Source of the DNA: CAILLO01 sp964579735
Lineage (GTDB): Bacteria > Bacillota > Clostridia > Saccharofermentanales > UBA5734
DNA: 32,716 bases
Assembly: GCA_964579735.1 (NCBI GenBank)
Contig: CAZOHH010000021.1
Span: 1 to 32,716, forward strand
Reading direction: 5' to 3'
Shown: positions 8,214 to 16,213 of the stretch, one piece after another
Layout of the letters: each line of letters begins with the position of its first letter
Numbering within the stretch: position 1 is the stretch's first letter
Position numbers and translations under genes: made by a program
Notes under the pieces: model-generated
What the model was told of the DNA's origin: nothing
What the model saw: the letters and a program-made list of their open reading frames with translations, nothing else
Databases searched by the model: none

Positions 8214-9377
8214 TCAGACGGACCCTCGGAAGAACCGGTCGATCACGATGGCGGAGGAGGAGACGATCTCCGGATCCCTCACGAGCCCCGACCCGAGTAC
8301 CTGGATGCGGTGGATTCCTCGAGTGATCGAGCGGCTTTGGAGTCTCGCCGAAATCCGCTCGACCAGGGGTTCCGGTCGGTCGTTGATCCAGCCGGACAAG
8401 ACGACGGCCTGGAGTTCGAGGATGTTCATCGCGTTCAGGATTCCGGCGGCGAGGAATTCCGCCTCCCGGTCGATCAGCTCCAGGCAGTCCGCATCTTCGC
8501 GGAAGACGCCGTCCACGACGGAGACCCAGGTCGTGAGATCCGTCCGGTGCGCGGGGCGAGTGGAAAGGACGGCCGGAATCGAGGCCAGCGTCTCGAGGCA
8601 GCCAAGGTTGCCGCAGCGGCACGGGGGTCCCTGCCAGTCGATGGAGGTGTGCCCGATTTCACTGCCGAAGCCGCCCGTACCTCGGTACAGGCCGTCGCGG
8701 ACCACGATGCCGGCACCGATGCCGCTGTCGACGACCAGAAGCAGGAAACTGTCCAATCCTGAAGCGATTCCGAGGTTGCGCTCGGCAAGAGCGAGCGCTG
8801 CCGCGTTGTTCTCAAGAAACACGGGGAGGGAGAGCCGTTCGTGCAAGGCAGAGACGATGGCGACGTCGTGCCAGCGGTCGAAGCCGGGCGGGTTCAGGAT
8901 GATTCCGGACGTCGCGTCCAGCGGACCGGGGGCGCTGATGCCGAGTCCAAGCAGGCTTTTTCGGCTGATGCCGCTTTCCAGGACCAGATTCTCGAGTCCT
9001 TCGGCGATCGCGTCGAGGGTCCTTTCCGTGGCACCGTCCGGTAGCGGAAGTTCCTTGGTGGCGAGCACTCGGCCCTTCAAGTCGGTCAACCCGATCCGAC
9101 ATCCGACGCGGGAGAGGTTCAAGGCGAGGACATGACGATATCCGGCGTTGATTTCGAGTAGAACGGGTTTCCGTCCGTGGGCGGAGTCCCCGGCGCCGGT
9201 CTCGAGAATGGCGCCCTTTCGAACCAGCTCCTTGACGATCAGCCCGATGCCGGCTTTGGTGAGTCCCGTCCTGCCGGCCAATTCCGACCGGGAGACAGCA
9301 CTCTTGTTGACGAGATCGAGCACCTCGAGCTGGTTCTGTGCTTTCAGATAGTCCTTGTTCTTCGCCTGGTCCCTCAA
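8214..9377 (-). CDS. ROK-family transcriptional regulator (NagC/XylR type), 387 aa
   Basis: An N-terminal winged helix-turn-helix (about 15-60; SRSELAGRTGLTKAGIGLIV) precedes a ROK sugar-binding fold. The ROK zinc motif CRCGNLGC is intact at 253-260, as is the ligand-contacting E240-I-G-H243. Two residues of active ROK kinases are absent: the phosphate-binding DxGxT near the start of the fold is NLSRVG, and the usual END catalytic motif is ENN (189-191). The protein should therefore bind a sugar and regulate transcription rather than phosphorylate. The start is a TTG at 9375-9377 that overlaps the stop of the kinase gene as TTGA; the family's N-terminal pattern (KNKDYLKAQNQ) begins only a few residues later, which supports it. 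It probably controls its own operon. Confidence 0.88.
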   Translation of the reverse strand: MRDQAKNKDYLKAQNQLEVLDLVNKSAVSRSELAGRTGLTKAGIGLIVKELVRKGAILETGAGDSAHGRKPVLLEINAGYRHVLALNLSRVGCRIGLTDLKGRVLATKELPLPDGATERTLDAIAEGLENLVLESGISRKSLLGLGISAPGPLDATSGIILNPPGFDRWHDVAIVSALHERLSLPVFLENNAAALALAERNLGIASGLDSFLLLVVDSGIGAGIVVRDGLYRGTGGFGSEIGHTSIDWQGPPCRCGNLGCLETLASIPAVLSTRPAHRTDLTTWVSVVDGVFREDADCLELIDREAEFLAAGILNAMNILELQAVVLSGWINDRPEPLVERISARLQSRSITRGIHRIQVLGSGLVRDPEIVSSSAIVIDRFFRGSV

Positions 9378-10417
9378 GGGCGGAGTTCCTCGAATCGCGC
9401 AAGGATCTCCTCCCGCGTGGCGGTGCCCGTCATCCCGACCTTCCGGATCGTGACGCTGGCCGCGAGGTCTGCGACGAAGGCGGCCTCCTCGGGCAGTGCG
9501 CCTGTCGCAAGGGCACAGGCGAAGGCGGAGAGGAAGGCATCGCCCGCTCCACAGAAGTCGATGGGGGGTGGAATCGCGGCCGTCGGGACATGGGTGGTCG
9601 TGATACCGTCGGAAACGATGCAGCCTCGGGCACCCAGGGTCATGCAGACGGAGGACCGGGTTCGCGAAGCCAGTTCGCGAGCCGTCTCCGCCAGCGCCTC
9701 GAGGGGTGCGTCGTCGGGGTCCGCCATCGCGCCGACGGCTCGCTTCGCTTCCAGGCCATTGGGCTTCAGCACCACGCCCTCGAACGCTCCGATCTGGTCG
9801 CGGCTGTCCACCACGACGCGTAGCCCCATGGACGCGTGGTGGGAGATCCTCTCGCGCAAGAGCGGCGTGACGCAACCAAAGGCGAACTGGTCCGAGACGC
9901 AGAGCACGTCGAGACCGGGGACGGCGCGGTCCAGAGCATCGATGAGCCGTCTTTCGTCCTCCGACGAGAGCGGGACGTGATTCGTGAAGTCGATTCTCGG
10001 GTCCTCGTATTCGACGGAGGAGATGCCTCGGCGGTAGGGCTTGCAGTATGCGTTGGTCGTTGCCGTCGCGCTGACGACGACGCCTCCGACATCGATGCCG
10101 CACCGCTCCAGTTCCGTTTCGAGCGCGGAGCCTCGCCAGTCGCGGCCGATGATGCCGAGTGCCGTCACGTGTTTCGGACGAAGAGCTGCGAGATTCGCCG
10201 CGACGTTGCCGCCCGCGCCGGGCGACATGGTTTCGGATACGACGGGCAGCGGGTGATGCGGCGTCTCCCGCGACAGTTCACTGCGGGTCATGTCCGCACG
10301 CCAGTAAACGTCCAGGCAGAGGTCCCCCAGGAGCGCGACGCGGACCTCGCCGAACTTCGCGAGGATATCTTCGAGTCGCGCCCTGTCGATGCCTTCGAAT
10401 CTATCCATGCTTCTCAC
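9374..10417 (-). CDS. PfkB-family carbohydrate kinase, HldE/RfaE-like, 347 aa
   Basis: A ribokinase-fold sugar kinase. The first motif GDLCLDVYW (31-39), the glycine-rich GAGGNVAANLAAL (67-79), and the ATP/catalytic motif DFCGAGDAF (287-295) with base D293 are all present. The order of motifs and SDQFAFGCVTPLL, then VVVDSRDQIGAFEG and LKPNGLEAKRAVG most resemble the kinase half of HldE (heptose-7-phosphate kinase), but there is no adenylyltransferase domain, so the true sugar may be another heptose or sugar phosphate. The GTG at 10415-10417 lies just after GGAGAGAGGGG; an ATG at 10408 is the alternative. The gene overlaps its neighbours on both sides, so the three are one operon. Confidence 0.85.
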   Translation of the reverse strand: MRSMDRFEGIDRARLEDILAKFGEVRVALLGDLCLDVYWRADMTRSELSRETPHHPLPVVSETMSPGAGGNVAANLAALRPKHVTALGIIGRDWRGSALETELERCGIDVGGVVVSATATTNAYCKPYRRGISSVEYEDPRIDFTNHVPLSSEDERRLIDALDRAVPGLDVLCVSDQFAFGCVTPLLRERISHHASMGLRVVVDSRDQIGAFEGVVLKPNGLEAKRAVGAMADPDDAPLEALAETARELASRTRSSVCMTLGARGCIVSDGITTTHVPTAAIPPPIDFCGAGDAFLSAFACALATGALPEEAAFVADLAASVTIRKVGMTGTATREEILARFEELRP

Positions 10418-11414
10418 GAACCCCTCTCTCCGCCTCCGGCAGCAGCGCGGTCAACTTCCGGTAGAGGTTCGGCACGGTGACGCGGTGGTCGCCGCAGAAG
10501 TGCCACCCCTTCCCTCCCTGGCTGGTCGGCCGATTCACGATGTTCTTCCTTGGGCGGTAGTAGTAGGCCGGGTCATCCATGCCGATCTTCGCGCGATAGT
10601 CTCCGAGGTCGACGAGGTCGAAGTTGGCCGTCGTGATATCGAAAGTGGGATACCCCAGATTCCGGGAGATCGAAAGTGCCTTCAGGAATACCTCGGGGCC
10701 TATGACGCCGGAGCCGAAGTTCAGGAAGACTCCACCGTCCATGCGCGAGACCGAATGGCAGAACCTGTGGAAATCGATGCCGCTCGTCGCCCCTATGGCC
10801 GCGAAGTCCACGCTGGGGTGCTGGTGGATGATGTCGGTGCCGAGGGCGATGTGGTAGGTGGCCGGTACGCCGAGTCGGTAGGCCTGATAAAGCACGCAGT
10901 CCGCCCGGAATGGGTATCGCTCCGGTTTCTCATCCATGGCGACGGCAAGACTTTCACCATAACCGAGCCCACGCTTCGCACCGGTCTGAAGCGCCTCGTT
11001 CATCCACGAACCCGTCTCCTCCCACATGCCGAACGAACCGTCTTCAATGGCCGTAGGCACATCCTCCGACGTTCCGCCGAGGTAAGCCAGCTCGAAGTCA
11101 TGGATGCTGCCGGCGCCGTTGCCGGAGAGATGGGTGATCAGCCCGCGCCGCATCAATTCGATCAGGTAGCGCGACAGGCCGCACTTGATGACGTGGGCGC
11201 CCATGGACCAGATCACGGGACGGCCGTTCCGCCGCGCCCGCGCGATCCGCTCGACCAGTTCGTCGAAATCCGTCCCGCCCCATTCGGGCATCACATCTTC
11301 ATCGGGGTTCCCCAGATTCGCCAAAGTGACCAGATTGACCCGGTCTCGAACCGAGAAGGTTCGGATGTTCGAAAAATCCAATCGACCCGGCAGGGTCACG
11401 TTGCGGTCCTCCAT
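10401..11414 (-). CDS. Conserved Rossmann-like protein of unknown function (deoxyhypusine-synthase-like), 337 aa
   Basis: I do not recognise a characterised family. Long runs look strongly constrained: GAHVIKCGLSRYLIELM (72-88), NGAGSIHDFELA (99-110), GSFGMWEETG (126-135), HIALGTDIIHQHP, and GGVFLNFGSGVIGPEVFLKAL. The alternating strands and glycine loops suggest a Rossmann-like nucleotide-binding fold. The phrase HxIKxGLS plus a dispersed NAD-fold pattern recalls bacterial deoxyhypusine-synthase-like proteins, but this is weak. The ATG at 11412-11414 has AGGAGG eight bases upstream, better than the frame extension to 11447. It heads an operon with an HldE-like kinase and a ROK regulator, so it likely acts on a sugar or sugar phosphate; the several His and Cys residues could bind metal. 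Confidence 0.75.
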   Translation of the reverse strand: MEDRNVTLPGRLDFSNIRTFSVRDRVNLVTLANLGNPDEDVMPEWGGTDFDELVERIARARRNGRPVIWSMGAHVIKCGLSRYLIELMRRGLITHLSGNGAGSIHDFELAYLGGTSEDVPTAIEDGSFGMWEETGSWMNEALQTGAKRGLGYGESLAVAMDEKPERYPFRADCVLYQAYRLGVPATYHIALGTDIIHQHPSVDFAAIGATSGIDFHRFCHSVSRMDGGVFLNFGSGVIGPEVFLKALSISRNLGYPTFDITTANFDLVDLGDYRAKIGMDDPAYYYRPRKNIVNRPTSQGGKGWHFCGDHRVTVPNLYRKLTALLPEAERGVREKHG

Positions 11415-11440
11415 GGGGGGTATCCTCCTATATGGGATTC

Positions 11441-11452
11441 GGCTCACGAGCC
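11441..11452. promoter_or_regulatory. Palindrome GGCTC-AC-GAGCC, candidate operator
   Basis: A 12-bp inverted repeat with a two-base centre sits between the predicted -10 box and the first start codon of the kinase-ROK operon. A loop of two bases cannot form a good RNA hairpin, so a protein-binding site is more likely; the operon's own ROK regulator is the natural candidate. Inference from position and symmetry only. Confidence 0.3.
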
Positions 11453-11477
11453 ACTCCGTCTTTGGTCAACTGAATTT

Positions 11478-11507
11478 ACTATATCGCCGCATGAGGGAAT
11501 CTGTCAA
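11478..11507 (-). promoter_or_regulatory. Sigma70-type promoter of the Rossmann/kinase/ROK operon
   Basis: On the minus strand a perfect TTGACA (11507-11502) is followed after 18 bases by TATAGT (11483-11478), five of six matches to the -10 consensus. It lies about 64 bases upstream of the first start codon and is the clearest canonical promoter in the window. Confidence 0.7.
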
Positions 11508-11541
11508 TCGCCCGAAGACCAGTTTCGTGCCATCGTGTCGG

Positions 11542-13296
11542 CTAGAGCCGGGCTTCTCCACCCTGGACCAGTTCAAGGTAGTATCCGCCCGCTGCCATCA
11601 GCTCCTCGTGGCTGCCGGACTCCGCGACCGCGCCGTCCTTCATGACGATGATGCGGTCGGCCCTGCGGATGGTCGACAGACGGTGGGCGATCACCAGCGT
11701 GGTCCGGTCCTTCGCGATGTTTTCGATCGCCTTCTGTATGAGTCCCTCCGTGCGGGTATCGATGTTGGCCGTGGCCTCGTCGAGGACGATCACCGCTGGA
11801 TCATGGGCGATGGCCCGGGCGAAGGACAGTAGCTGGCGTTGTCCTGCGGAAAGCGTGCTGCCTCGCTCCATGACGGGTTCATCGACCCGGCCGGGCAGTT
11901 CGTCGACGAAGACATGGGCGTAGGAGGTCGAGAGCGCTTCTTCGATCTCATCGCTGCCGATGTCGTCGTTCAAGGAGATGTTCCTTCCTATGGTCTCGGA
12001 AAACAGGAATACGTCCTGGAGCACGACGGAGATGTTGTGCCGCAGGTCGCGCTTGCGGATCCGGTCGACCGGGATTCCGTCGATGAGGATCTCGCCCTTC
12101 TGGGGAGCATAGAAGGCGCAGACCAGACTGATGAGGGTGGTCTTGCCCGCGCCGGTCTCGCCGACGAAGGCGACCGTCTCGCCCGGGTGGACCGCGAAGC
12201 TCACGTCCCGGAGCACCCATTCCTCGCCGTTGTACGCGAACCAGACGTGGCGGAATTCGATGTCGCCAAGGAGTCGCGGCATGGCGAGTCCGGCATCGAG
12301 GTCCTCGAGGTCGGGTTTCTGGTCCAGCAGCTCGAAGATGCGGTCCGCGGAAACGAAGGCGGACTGGATGCCGGTATAGTTGTCGGCGATATCCGAAACC
12401 GGCGAGAAGAATTGCCGGACGTAGGTGGTGAAGGCATAGAGTACGCCGATGCCGAGCGTTCCTGCGCCGACGCGGCCCATTCCATAGGCGATCAGAAGCG
12501 CGACGGTGAGGGTCTGGAAGACTTCGGCCAAGGGACGCAGGATGCTGTTCATCCGTACCTGGAACAGGGTAGCCTTGAAGTAGCCGCCATTCAGTTCCTT
12601 GAACTGGGACTTCTTCTCCTTCTCCGCACCGAAGGCTTGAATCAGTTTCATGCCGGAGAGGTTCTCCGCCATGAAGCCGTTGATGCGACCGATCAGGTGC
12701 TTCACCTTCTGGAAGTTCTTCTTGATCTTCGCGCGGAGAAGGAAGATCACGCCGAACATGAACGGTACGACGCAGAGCGAGGCAATGGCCAGACGGGCAT
12801 CGATCAGCAGCATCGCGCCGACGATGCCGAGAATCAGGAACACGTCCTGGAAAAGGCTCAGCAGCACGTTGGTGTAGAGTTCGCTCAGAGCCTCGACGTC
12901 ATTGGTGGCGCGGGTGATCAGGCTGCCCGTCGAGGTGCGGTCAAGGGAGCGGAGCGGGAGCAACTGGATGGTCTTGAAGACGCGGGTCCGAAGTCCGCGC
13001 ATGATCTCCTGGCCGACCCGGTTGATCAGGTTGACCTGGAGGATGGAGAAGACTCCGCTGGCCAGGACGACGAGGAAGTAGGCCACACCCATGGCCTCGA
13101 GGGAGTACAGGCCATGCTGGGGCTTGTTCTGCGTCAGGAAATCGTCGATGACCACCTTGAGGATGAGGGGTTGGAGGAGCAATGCCCCGTTCACCAGCAG
13201 GACGAAGAGGGCGGCAAGGGAAATCCGCTTCCAATGGGGACGGTTGAGGGAAAGGAGGCGTTTCAGGCTACTGGTGCTGGAGGTCGTGGATTTCAC
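11542..13296 (-). CDS. ABC exporter half-transporter, catalytic-site subunit, 584 aa
   Basis: A membrane domain of about six helices (residues 25-320) fused to an ATPase domain (345-584). Walker A is GETGAGKTT (379-387), Q-loop VLQD, Walker B VIVLDE with catalytic E507, and switch H538 (AHRLS). The signature is LSAGQ (482-486) instead of LSGGQ. The start is a GTG at 13294-13296, eight bases after GGGAGG; the frame continues upstream only as a shadow of the partner gene, which it overlaps by 29 bases. The pattern fits the BmrD/TM288-like member of a heterodimeric type IV exporter. Such pairs export drugs, lipids or peptides; the substrate is not evident. It is the downstream gene of the pair. 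Confidence 0.93.
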   Translation of the reverse strand: MKSTTSSTSSLKRLLSLNRPHWKRISLAALFVLLVNGALLLQPLILKVVIDDFLTQNKPQHGLYSLEAMGVAYFLVVLASGVFSILQVNLINRVGQEIMRGLRTRVFKTIQLLPLRSLDRTSTGSLITRATNDVEALSELYTNVLLSLFQDVFLILGIVGAMLLIDARLAIASLCVVPFMFGVIFLLRAKIKKNFQKVKHLIGRINGFMAENLSGMKLIQAFGAEKEKKSQFKELNGGYFKATLFQVRMNSILRPLAEVFQTLTVALLIAYGMGRVGAGTLGIGVLYAFTTYVRQFFSPVSDIADNYTGIQSAFVSADRIFELLDQKPDLEDLDAGLAMPRLLGDIEFRHVWFAYNGEEWVLRDVSFAVHPGETVAFVGETGAGKTTLISLVCAFYAPQKGEILIDGIPVDRIRKRDLRHNISVVLQDVFLFSETIGRNISLNDDIGSDEIEEALSTSYAHVFVDELPGRVDEPVMERGSTLSAGQRQLLSFARAIAHDPAVIVLDEATANIDTRTEGLIQKAIENIAKDRTTLVIAHRLSTIRRADRIIVMKDGAVAESGSHEELMAAGGYYLELVQGGEARL

Positions 13297-14989
13297 GATA
13301 CAATCCTCCCTTCGCCAGAAGTTCCGCATGGGTGCCCCGTTCGGCGATACACCCACCGTCGAGGACGACGATCTCGTCGGCCTCCATGACCGCTGAAATA
13401 CGGTGGGCGACGATCCATGTCGTGCGGCCGCTGCGGACACGGCGCAGGTTGGCCAGGATCGCGGTTTCGGTGACCGTGTCCACGGCGGACAGCGCGTCGT
13501 CGAGGACGAGGACCTCCGGGTCCCGGATCAGCGCACGGGCAAGGGATATCCGCTGTTTCTGTCCACCGGAGAGGTTGACGCCGCGTTCGCCGAGCACCGT
13601 GTCGAAGCCATCCGGCAGATCCATGAGGCTATCATGGATGCAGCTGTTGCGGGCGGCTTCTTCGACCTGCTCCGAGGTGTAGGCATCGGAGAAGAACCGG
13701 ATGTTTTCCGAGACGGTGGCGCTGAAGAGGAAGTTGTCCTGGGGAACGAGGCCGAAGCCGGAGCGGAGGGCGGCCAGCGTGAAGTCGTTCAGGTCCGTGC
13801 CGCCGATAAGGATCTTGCCGTCTCCCACCTCGTACATCTTCAGAAGGAGCTGGACCAGGGTGCTCTTGCCCGAGCCGGTGCGGCCCAGGATGCCCAACGT
13901 CCGGCCGGCGGGGACGTTCAAGTCGATGTGGCTCAAGGACTCGCGGTCGGCTCCCGGGTAGGTGAAGGAGAGGTCGCGGATATGGAGGTCTGCGTTCGTC
14001 GGAAAAACATCGACAGGTCCGCCGTCGACGATTCCCGCGGGGACGTCGAGGATCTCGTCGAGCCGTGCGAGGGAGGCCAGTCCGCGCTGGACGATGCTGA
14101 TGACCTTGCCGATGGAGATCACGGGCTTCAGGAGCAGCGCGAGGTAGCCGTTGAAGGCGATGAAGTCCCCGAGGGAGATTTCGCCCGTCAGGACCTTTCG
14201 CCCCCCCAGGACCAGATTGAGGACGAAACTGATGGTGAAGCAGATTTCGATCACCGGGGATAGGAAGGCGGATACGCGGACCATGGAGAGATTGGATTCC
14301 ACCATCCGCTCGTTCAGCTTCTCGAACTTGCGGACTTCATGGTCCTCCTGTACATAGGCCTTGATGACTCGAATTCCTGAGATGTTCTCGTTGACGCGAT
14401 CCGAAATGGAGGCGAAATTCTTCTGGACCTTCTTGAAGCGCTTCTTCACGAGGCGGCCGATCCACAGCATGAAGACGACGATGAACGGAATCGGGACCAG
14501 GACGAGCACCGTGGTCCTCCAGTCCATGACGCGGCTCATCGCGATCACGGAAATAAGGATCACCGAAATGCCGTTGATGGTCTGGGACGTGGCCGGACCG
14601 AACGTCTGCCGGATCGCGTTGATGTCGTTGATCGCGTAGGCGATCAGGTCGCCGGTCTTGCGGCGGGTGTAGAATTCGGGCGAAAGCACCTGGAAGTGCT
14701 CGAACAGGTTTTCGCGCAAGTCGCATTCGAGGCGCCGCGCGTTTCCGATCACGAGGTTGCGCCAGACATACGTCGTGGCGAAGGTTCCCGCCGCGACGAG
14801 CAGCAGCGCTCCGATCTGCTTGTAGACGGATGAAGGCTCGAACCCGTTCTGTTCGAGGATATCGACGACGTTGCCGAGGATCCGGGGGAACAGGGTCTGG
14901 ATCCAGGATGCGAGGAACATGAAGAGGAAGCCAACGGAATACGACGGCCAACGGCCCTTGAGGAAGCGGAGCAGGAATTTTTTGCCCAT
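13268..14989 (-). CDS. ABC exporter half-transporter, degenerate-site subunit, 573 aa
   Basis: Membrane domain (about 15-310) with the motif NENISGIRVIKAY, then an ATPase domain (330-573). Walker A is GRTGSGKST (369-377), signature LSGGQ (473-477), and H529 is present (AHRIS). Walker B ends VLVLDD, so the catalytic Glu is replaced by D498. With the partner's altered LSAGQ, this gives one degenerate and one canonical ATP site, as known for TM287/288 and BmrC/BmrD. The ATG at 14987-14989 has no Shine-Dalgarno sequence; instead a perfect TATAAT lies six bases upstream, so the transcript may begin at the ATG itself. It is the first gene of the pair and is divergent from the toroid gene. Confidence 0.93.
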   Translation of the reverse strand: MGKKFLLRFLKGRWPSYSVGFLFMFLASWIQTLFPRILGNVVDILEQNGFEPSSVYKQIGALLLVAAGTFATTYVWRNLVIGNARRLECDLRENLFEHFQVLSPEFYTRRKTGDLIAYAINDINAIRQTFGPATSQTINGISVILISVIAMSRVMDWRTTVLVLVPIPFIVVFMLWIGRLVKKRFKKVQKNFASISDRVNENISGIRVIKAYVQEDHEVRKFEKLNERMVESNLSMVRVSAFLSPVIEICFTISFVLNLVLGGRKVLTGEISLGDFIAFNGYLALLLKPVISIGKVISIVQRGLASLARLDEILDVPAGIVDGGPVDVFPTNADLHIRDLSFTYPGADRESLSHIDLNVPAGRTLGILGRTGSGKSTLVQLLLKMYEVGDGKILIGGTDLNDFTLAALRSGFGLVPQDNFLFSATVSENIRFFSDAYTSEQVEEAARNSCIHDSLMDLPDGFDTVLGERGVNLSGGQKQRISLARALIRDPEVLVLDDALSAVDTVTETAILANLRRVRSGRTTWIVAHRISAVMEADEIVVLDGGCIAERGTHAELLAKGGLYREIHDLQHQ

Positions 14990-14995
14990 GGGAGG

Positions 14996-15001
14996 ATTAT
15001 A
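14996..15001 (-). promoter_or_regulatory. TATAAT box six bases before the exporter start codon (leaderless promoter candidate)
   Basis: On the minus strand the sequence is TATAAT-CCTCCC-ATG. With usual -10 spacing, transcription would start at the A of the ATG. The -35 region is weak (GTAACC at spacing 16). The missing ribosome binding site of the gene agrees with a leaderless message; the alternative is a promoter further upstream and poor initiation. Confidence 0.45.
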
Positions 15002-15061
15002 CCCGAAGGAACCCTGTGGTTACGGATTTCGTAGCCTATTCGATTGCGACTCGACCAGGAT

Positions 15062-15067
15062 TATAAT
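15062..15067 (+). promoter_or_regulatory. TATAAT -10 box of the toroid gene
   Basis: A perfect TATAAT lies 46 bases upstream of the chosen ATG at 15114 and back to back with the exporter promoter at 14996-15001. The -35 match (TTCGAT at spacing 17) is weak. Confidence 0.45.
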
Positions 15068-15113
15068 CATGGGAGAAGACAAACCTTGCACGTCGCTTCC
15101 GGAGGGACGGGTC

Positions 15114-16049
15114 ATGGAACTATCCGCAACCGAATATGAGAGGATCCAGGGCTGGATCCACCGCAACGCTCGACCGCTGGACTTCGCGCGATGGAGGTTC
15201 CATTTCGAAAACGGTCCCATGGAAGACGTCCTGATGGCGCTGGGCGCCTACCAGAACGTCGACGGCGGCTTCGGACACGCGCTGGAGCCCGATTCCTGGA
15301 ATCCCGCCTCCTCCCCGCTGCAGACCAGCGCTGCGGTCGCGCTGCTGGACGAGATCGGCTTCGATGACGCCGAGCACCCCTTGGTCCAAGGCATCCTGCG
15401 TTACCTGCACAGCGGCTGCGACTTCGCCGACGGACGCTGGCGCCTCACCGTCCCCTCGAACGACCTCTATCCCCGCGCTCCCTGGTGGGCCTTCGATTCC
15501 ATCGACCCGGTGCGCGAGGAGTACAACCCGACCGCGATCCTCGTCGGGTTCCTGCTGCGCTTCGACGACTGCACTTCGGAGGCCTATGCGAAGACCGTGG
15601 ACTTTGCGCGCATCCTGCTCGACACGTTCCTCGCCGGCGAACCGCTCGACTTCCACCCGCTGGCCTGCGTGATTTCGCTGCTCGACACCGTGGCCAGGGT
15701 CGGGCTGCAGGACCTGCCTCCCTATGCGAAGTCCTTCGTCGCGGCCCGCAGGCGTGCAAACGAACTTGTCGAGCGCGACCCTGCGAAGTGGAGCGGCTAT
15801 ACGTGTCGACCGTCCTGGTTCGTGCGCGCGTCGGATAGCCCGTTCCTTTCCGGCAACGAAGCGGCTCTCGAGCGGGAACTCGACTTCCTTCTGGAGACGC
15901 GCAACGCGCAGGGAGTATGGGACATCACCTGGACCTGGGGCGCCTACCCGCGCGAGTTCGCGATCTCCGAGAAATGGTGGAAGGCGGACCTGGCGATCCG
16001 CAACGTCCGCCTGCTCCGCGAGTTCGACCGTCTGGTGTACCGGCTCTAG
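15114..16049 (+). CDS. Alpha-alpha toroid (terpenoid cyclase/prenyltransferase-like) protein, 311 aa
   Basis: The motif MALGAYQNVDGGFGHALEPD (about 40-60) is of the QxxDGGFG type found in alpha-alpha toroid repeats of terpene cyclases and prenyltransferase beta subunits, and similar helical repeats follow (SAAVALLDEIG, ILVGFLLRF, ELDFLLETRNAQGVWDITWTWG). No catalytic DxDD motif of class II cyclases is visible, so a cyclase activity should not be assumed; short bacterial proteins like this are uncharacterised to my knowledge. The ATG at 15114 has GGAGGG seven bases upstream; an in-frame ATG at 15069 sits just after the -10 box and is unlikely. Cytoplasmic, no signal peptide. It is monocistronic, divergent from the exporter. 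Confidence 0.75.
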   Translation: MELSATEYERIQGWIHRNARPLDFARWRFHFENGPMEDVLMALGAYQNVDGGFGHALEPDSWNPASSPLQTSAAVALLDEIGFDDAEHPLVQGILRYLHSGCDFADGRWRLTVPSNDLYPRAPWWAFDSIDPVREEYNPTAILVGFLLRFDDCTSEAYAKTVDFARILLDTFLAGEPLDFHPLACVISLLDTVARVGLQDLPPYAKSFVAARRRANELVERDPAKWSGYTCRPSWFVRASDSPFLSGNEAALERELDFLLETRNAQGVWDITWTWGAYPREFAISEKWWKADLAIRNVRLLREFDRLVYRL

Positions 16050-16213
16050 TCCGGGATTCCGTCGCTCTTCAGCACGGAATAGGACTTCACGTCCCAGAAT
16101 CGGCCTTTGGTGAACGCCTTCTGGCGAAGGGTTCCCTCGTAGGTCATGCCGGCTTTCTGCATGACACGTCCGGATGCGCCGTTTTCAACGGCGTGGACCG
16201 CGTCGATGCGCAG
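16046..16213 (-). pseudogene. C-terminal remnant of a RimJ/RimL-type GNAT acetyltransferase
   Basis: Fifty-five codons ending in TAG at 16046-16048 read as a clean acetyltransferase tail: RIDAVHAVENGASGRVM, QKAGMTYEGTLRQKAF, then WDVKSYSVLKSD. These match the last third of the GNAT fold in RimJ/RimL-like enzymes. The acetyl-CoA loop and all upstream parts are missing, and there is no start codon before an internal ATG. The fragment is in the same frame as the M48 peptidase gene and begins with the codon directly after that gene's TGA. It overlaps the toroid gene's end by four bases. Best explained by a deletion that removed the front of a once-separate gene; an assembly join is also possible. 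Confidence 0.7.

Noticed and set aside
9378..10103. Upstream extension of the ROK reading frame through the kinase gene
   Set aside because: The extension is Arg/Pro-rich and lies in another frame of a clear PfkB kinase. Family similarity begins just after the TTG at 9377.
11839..13389. Long open frame of about 516 codons on the plus strand across the exporter genes
   Set aside because: It is antisense to two ABC genes with complete motifs, spans their overlap, and its translation is low-complexity and Asp/Glu/Gly-rich, as expected for the opposite strand of GC-rich coding DNA.
15069..15113. Earlier ATG start for the toroid protein
   Set aside because: It lies one base after the TATAAT box, so it would not be in the transcript, and it lacks a ribosome binding site.
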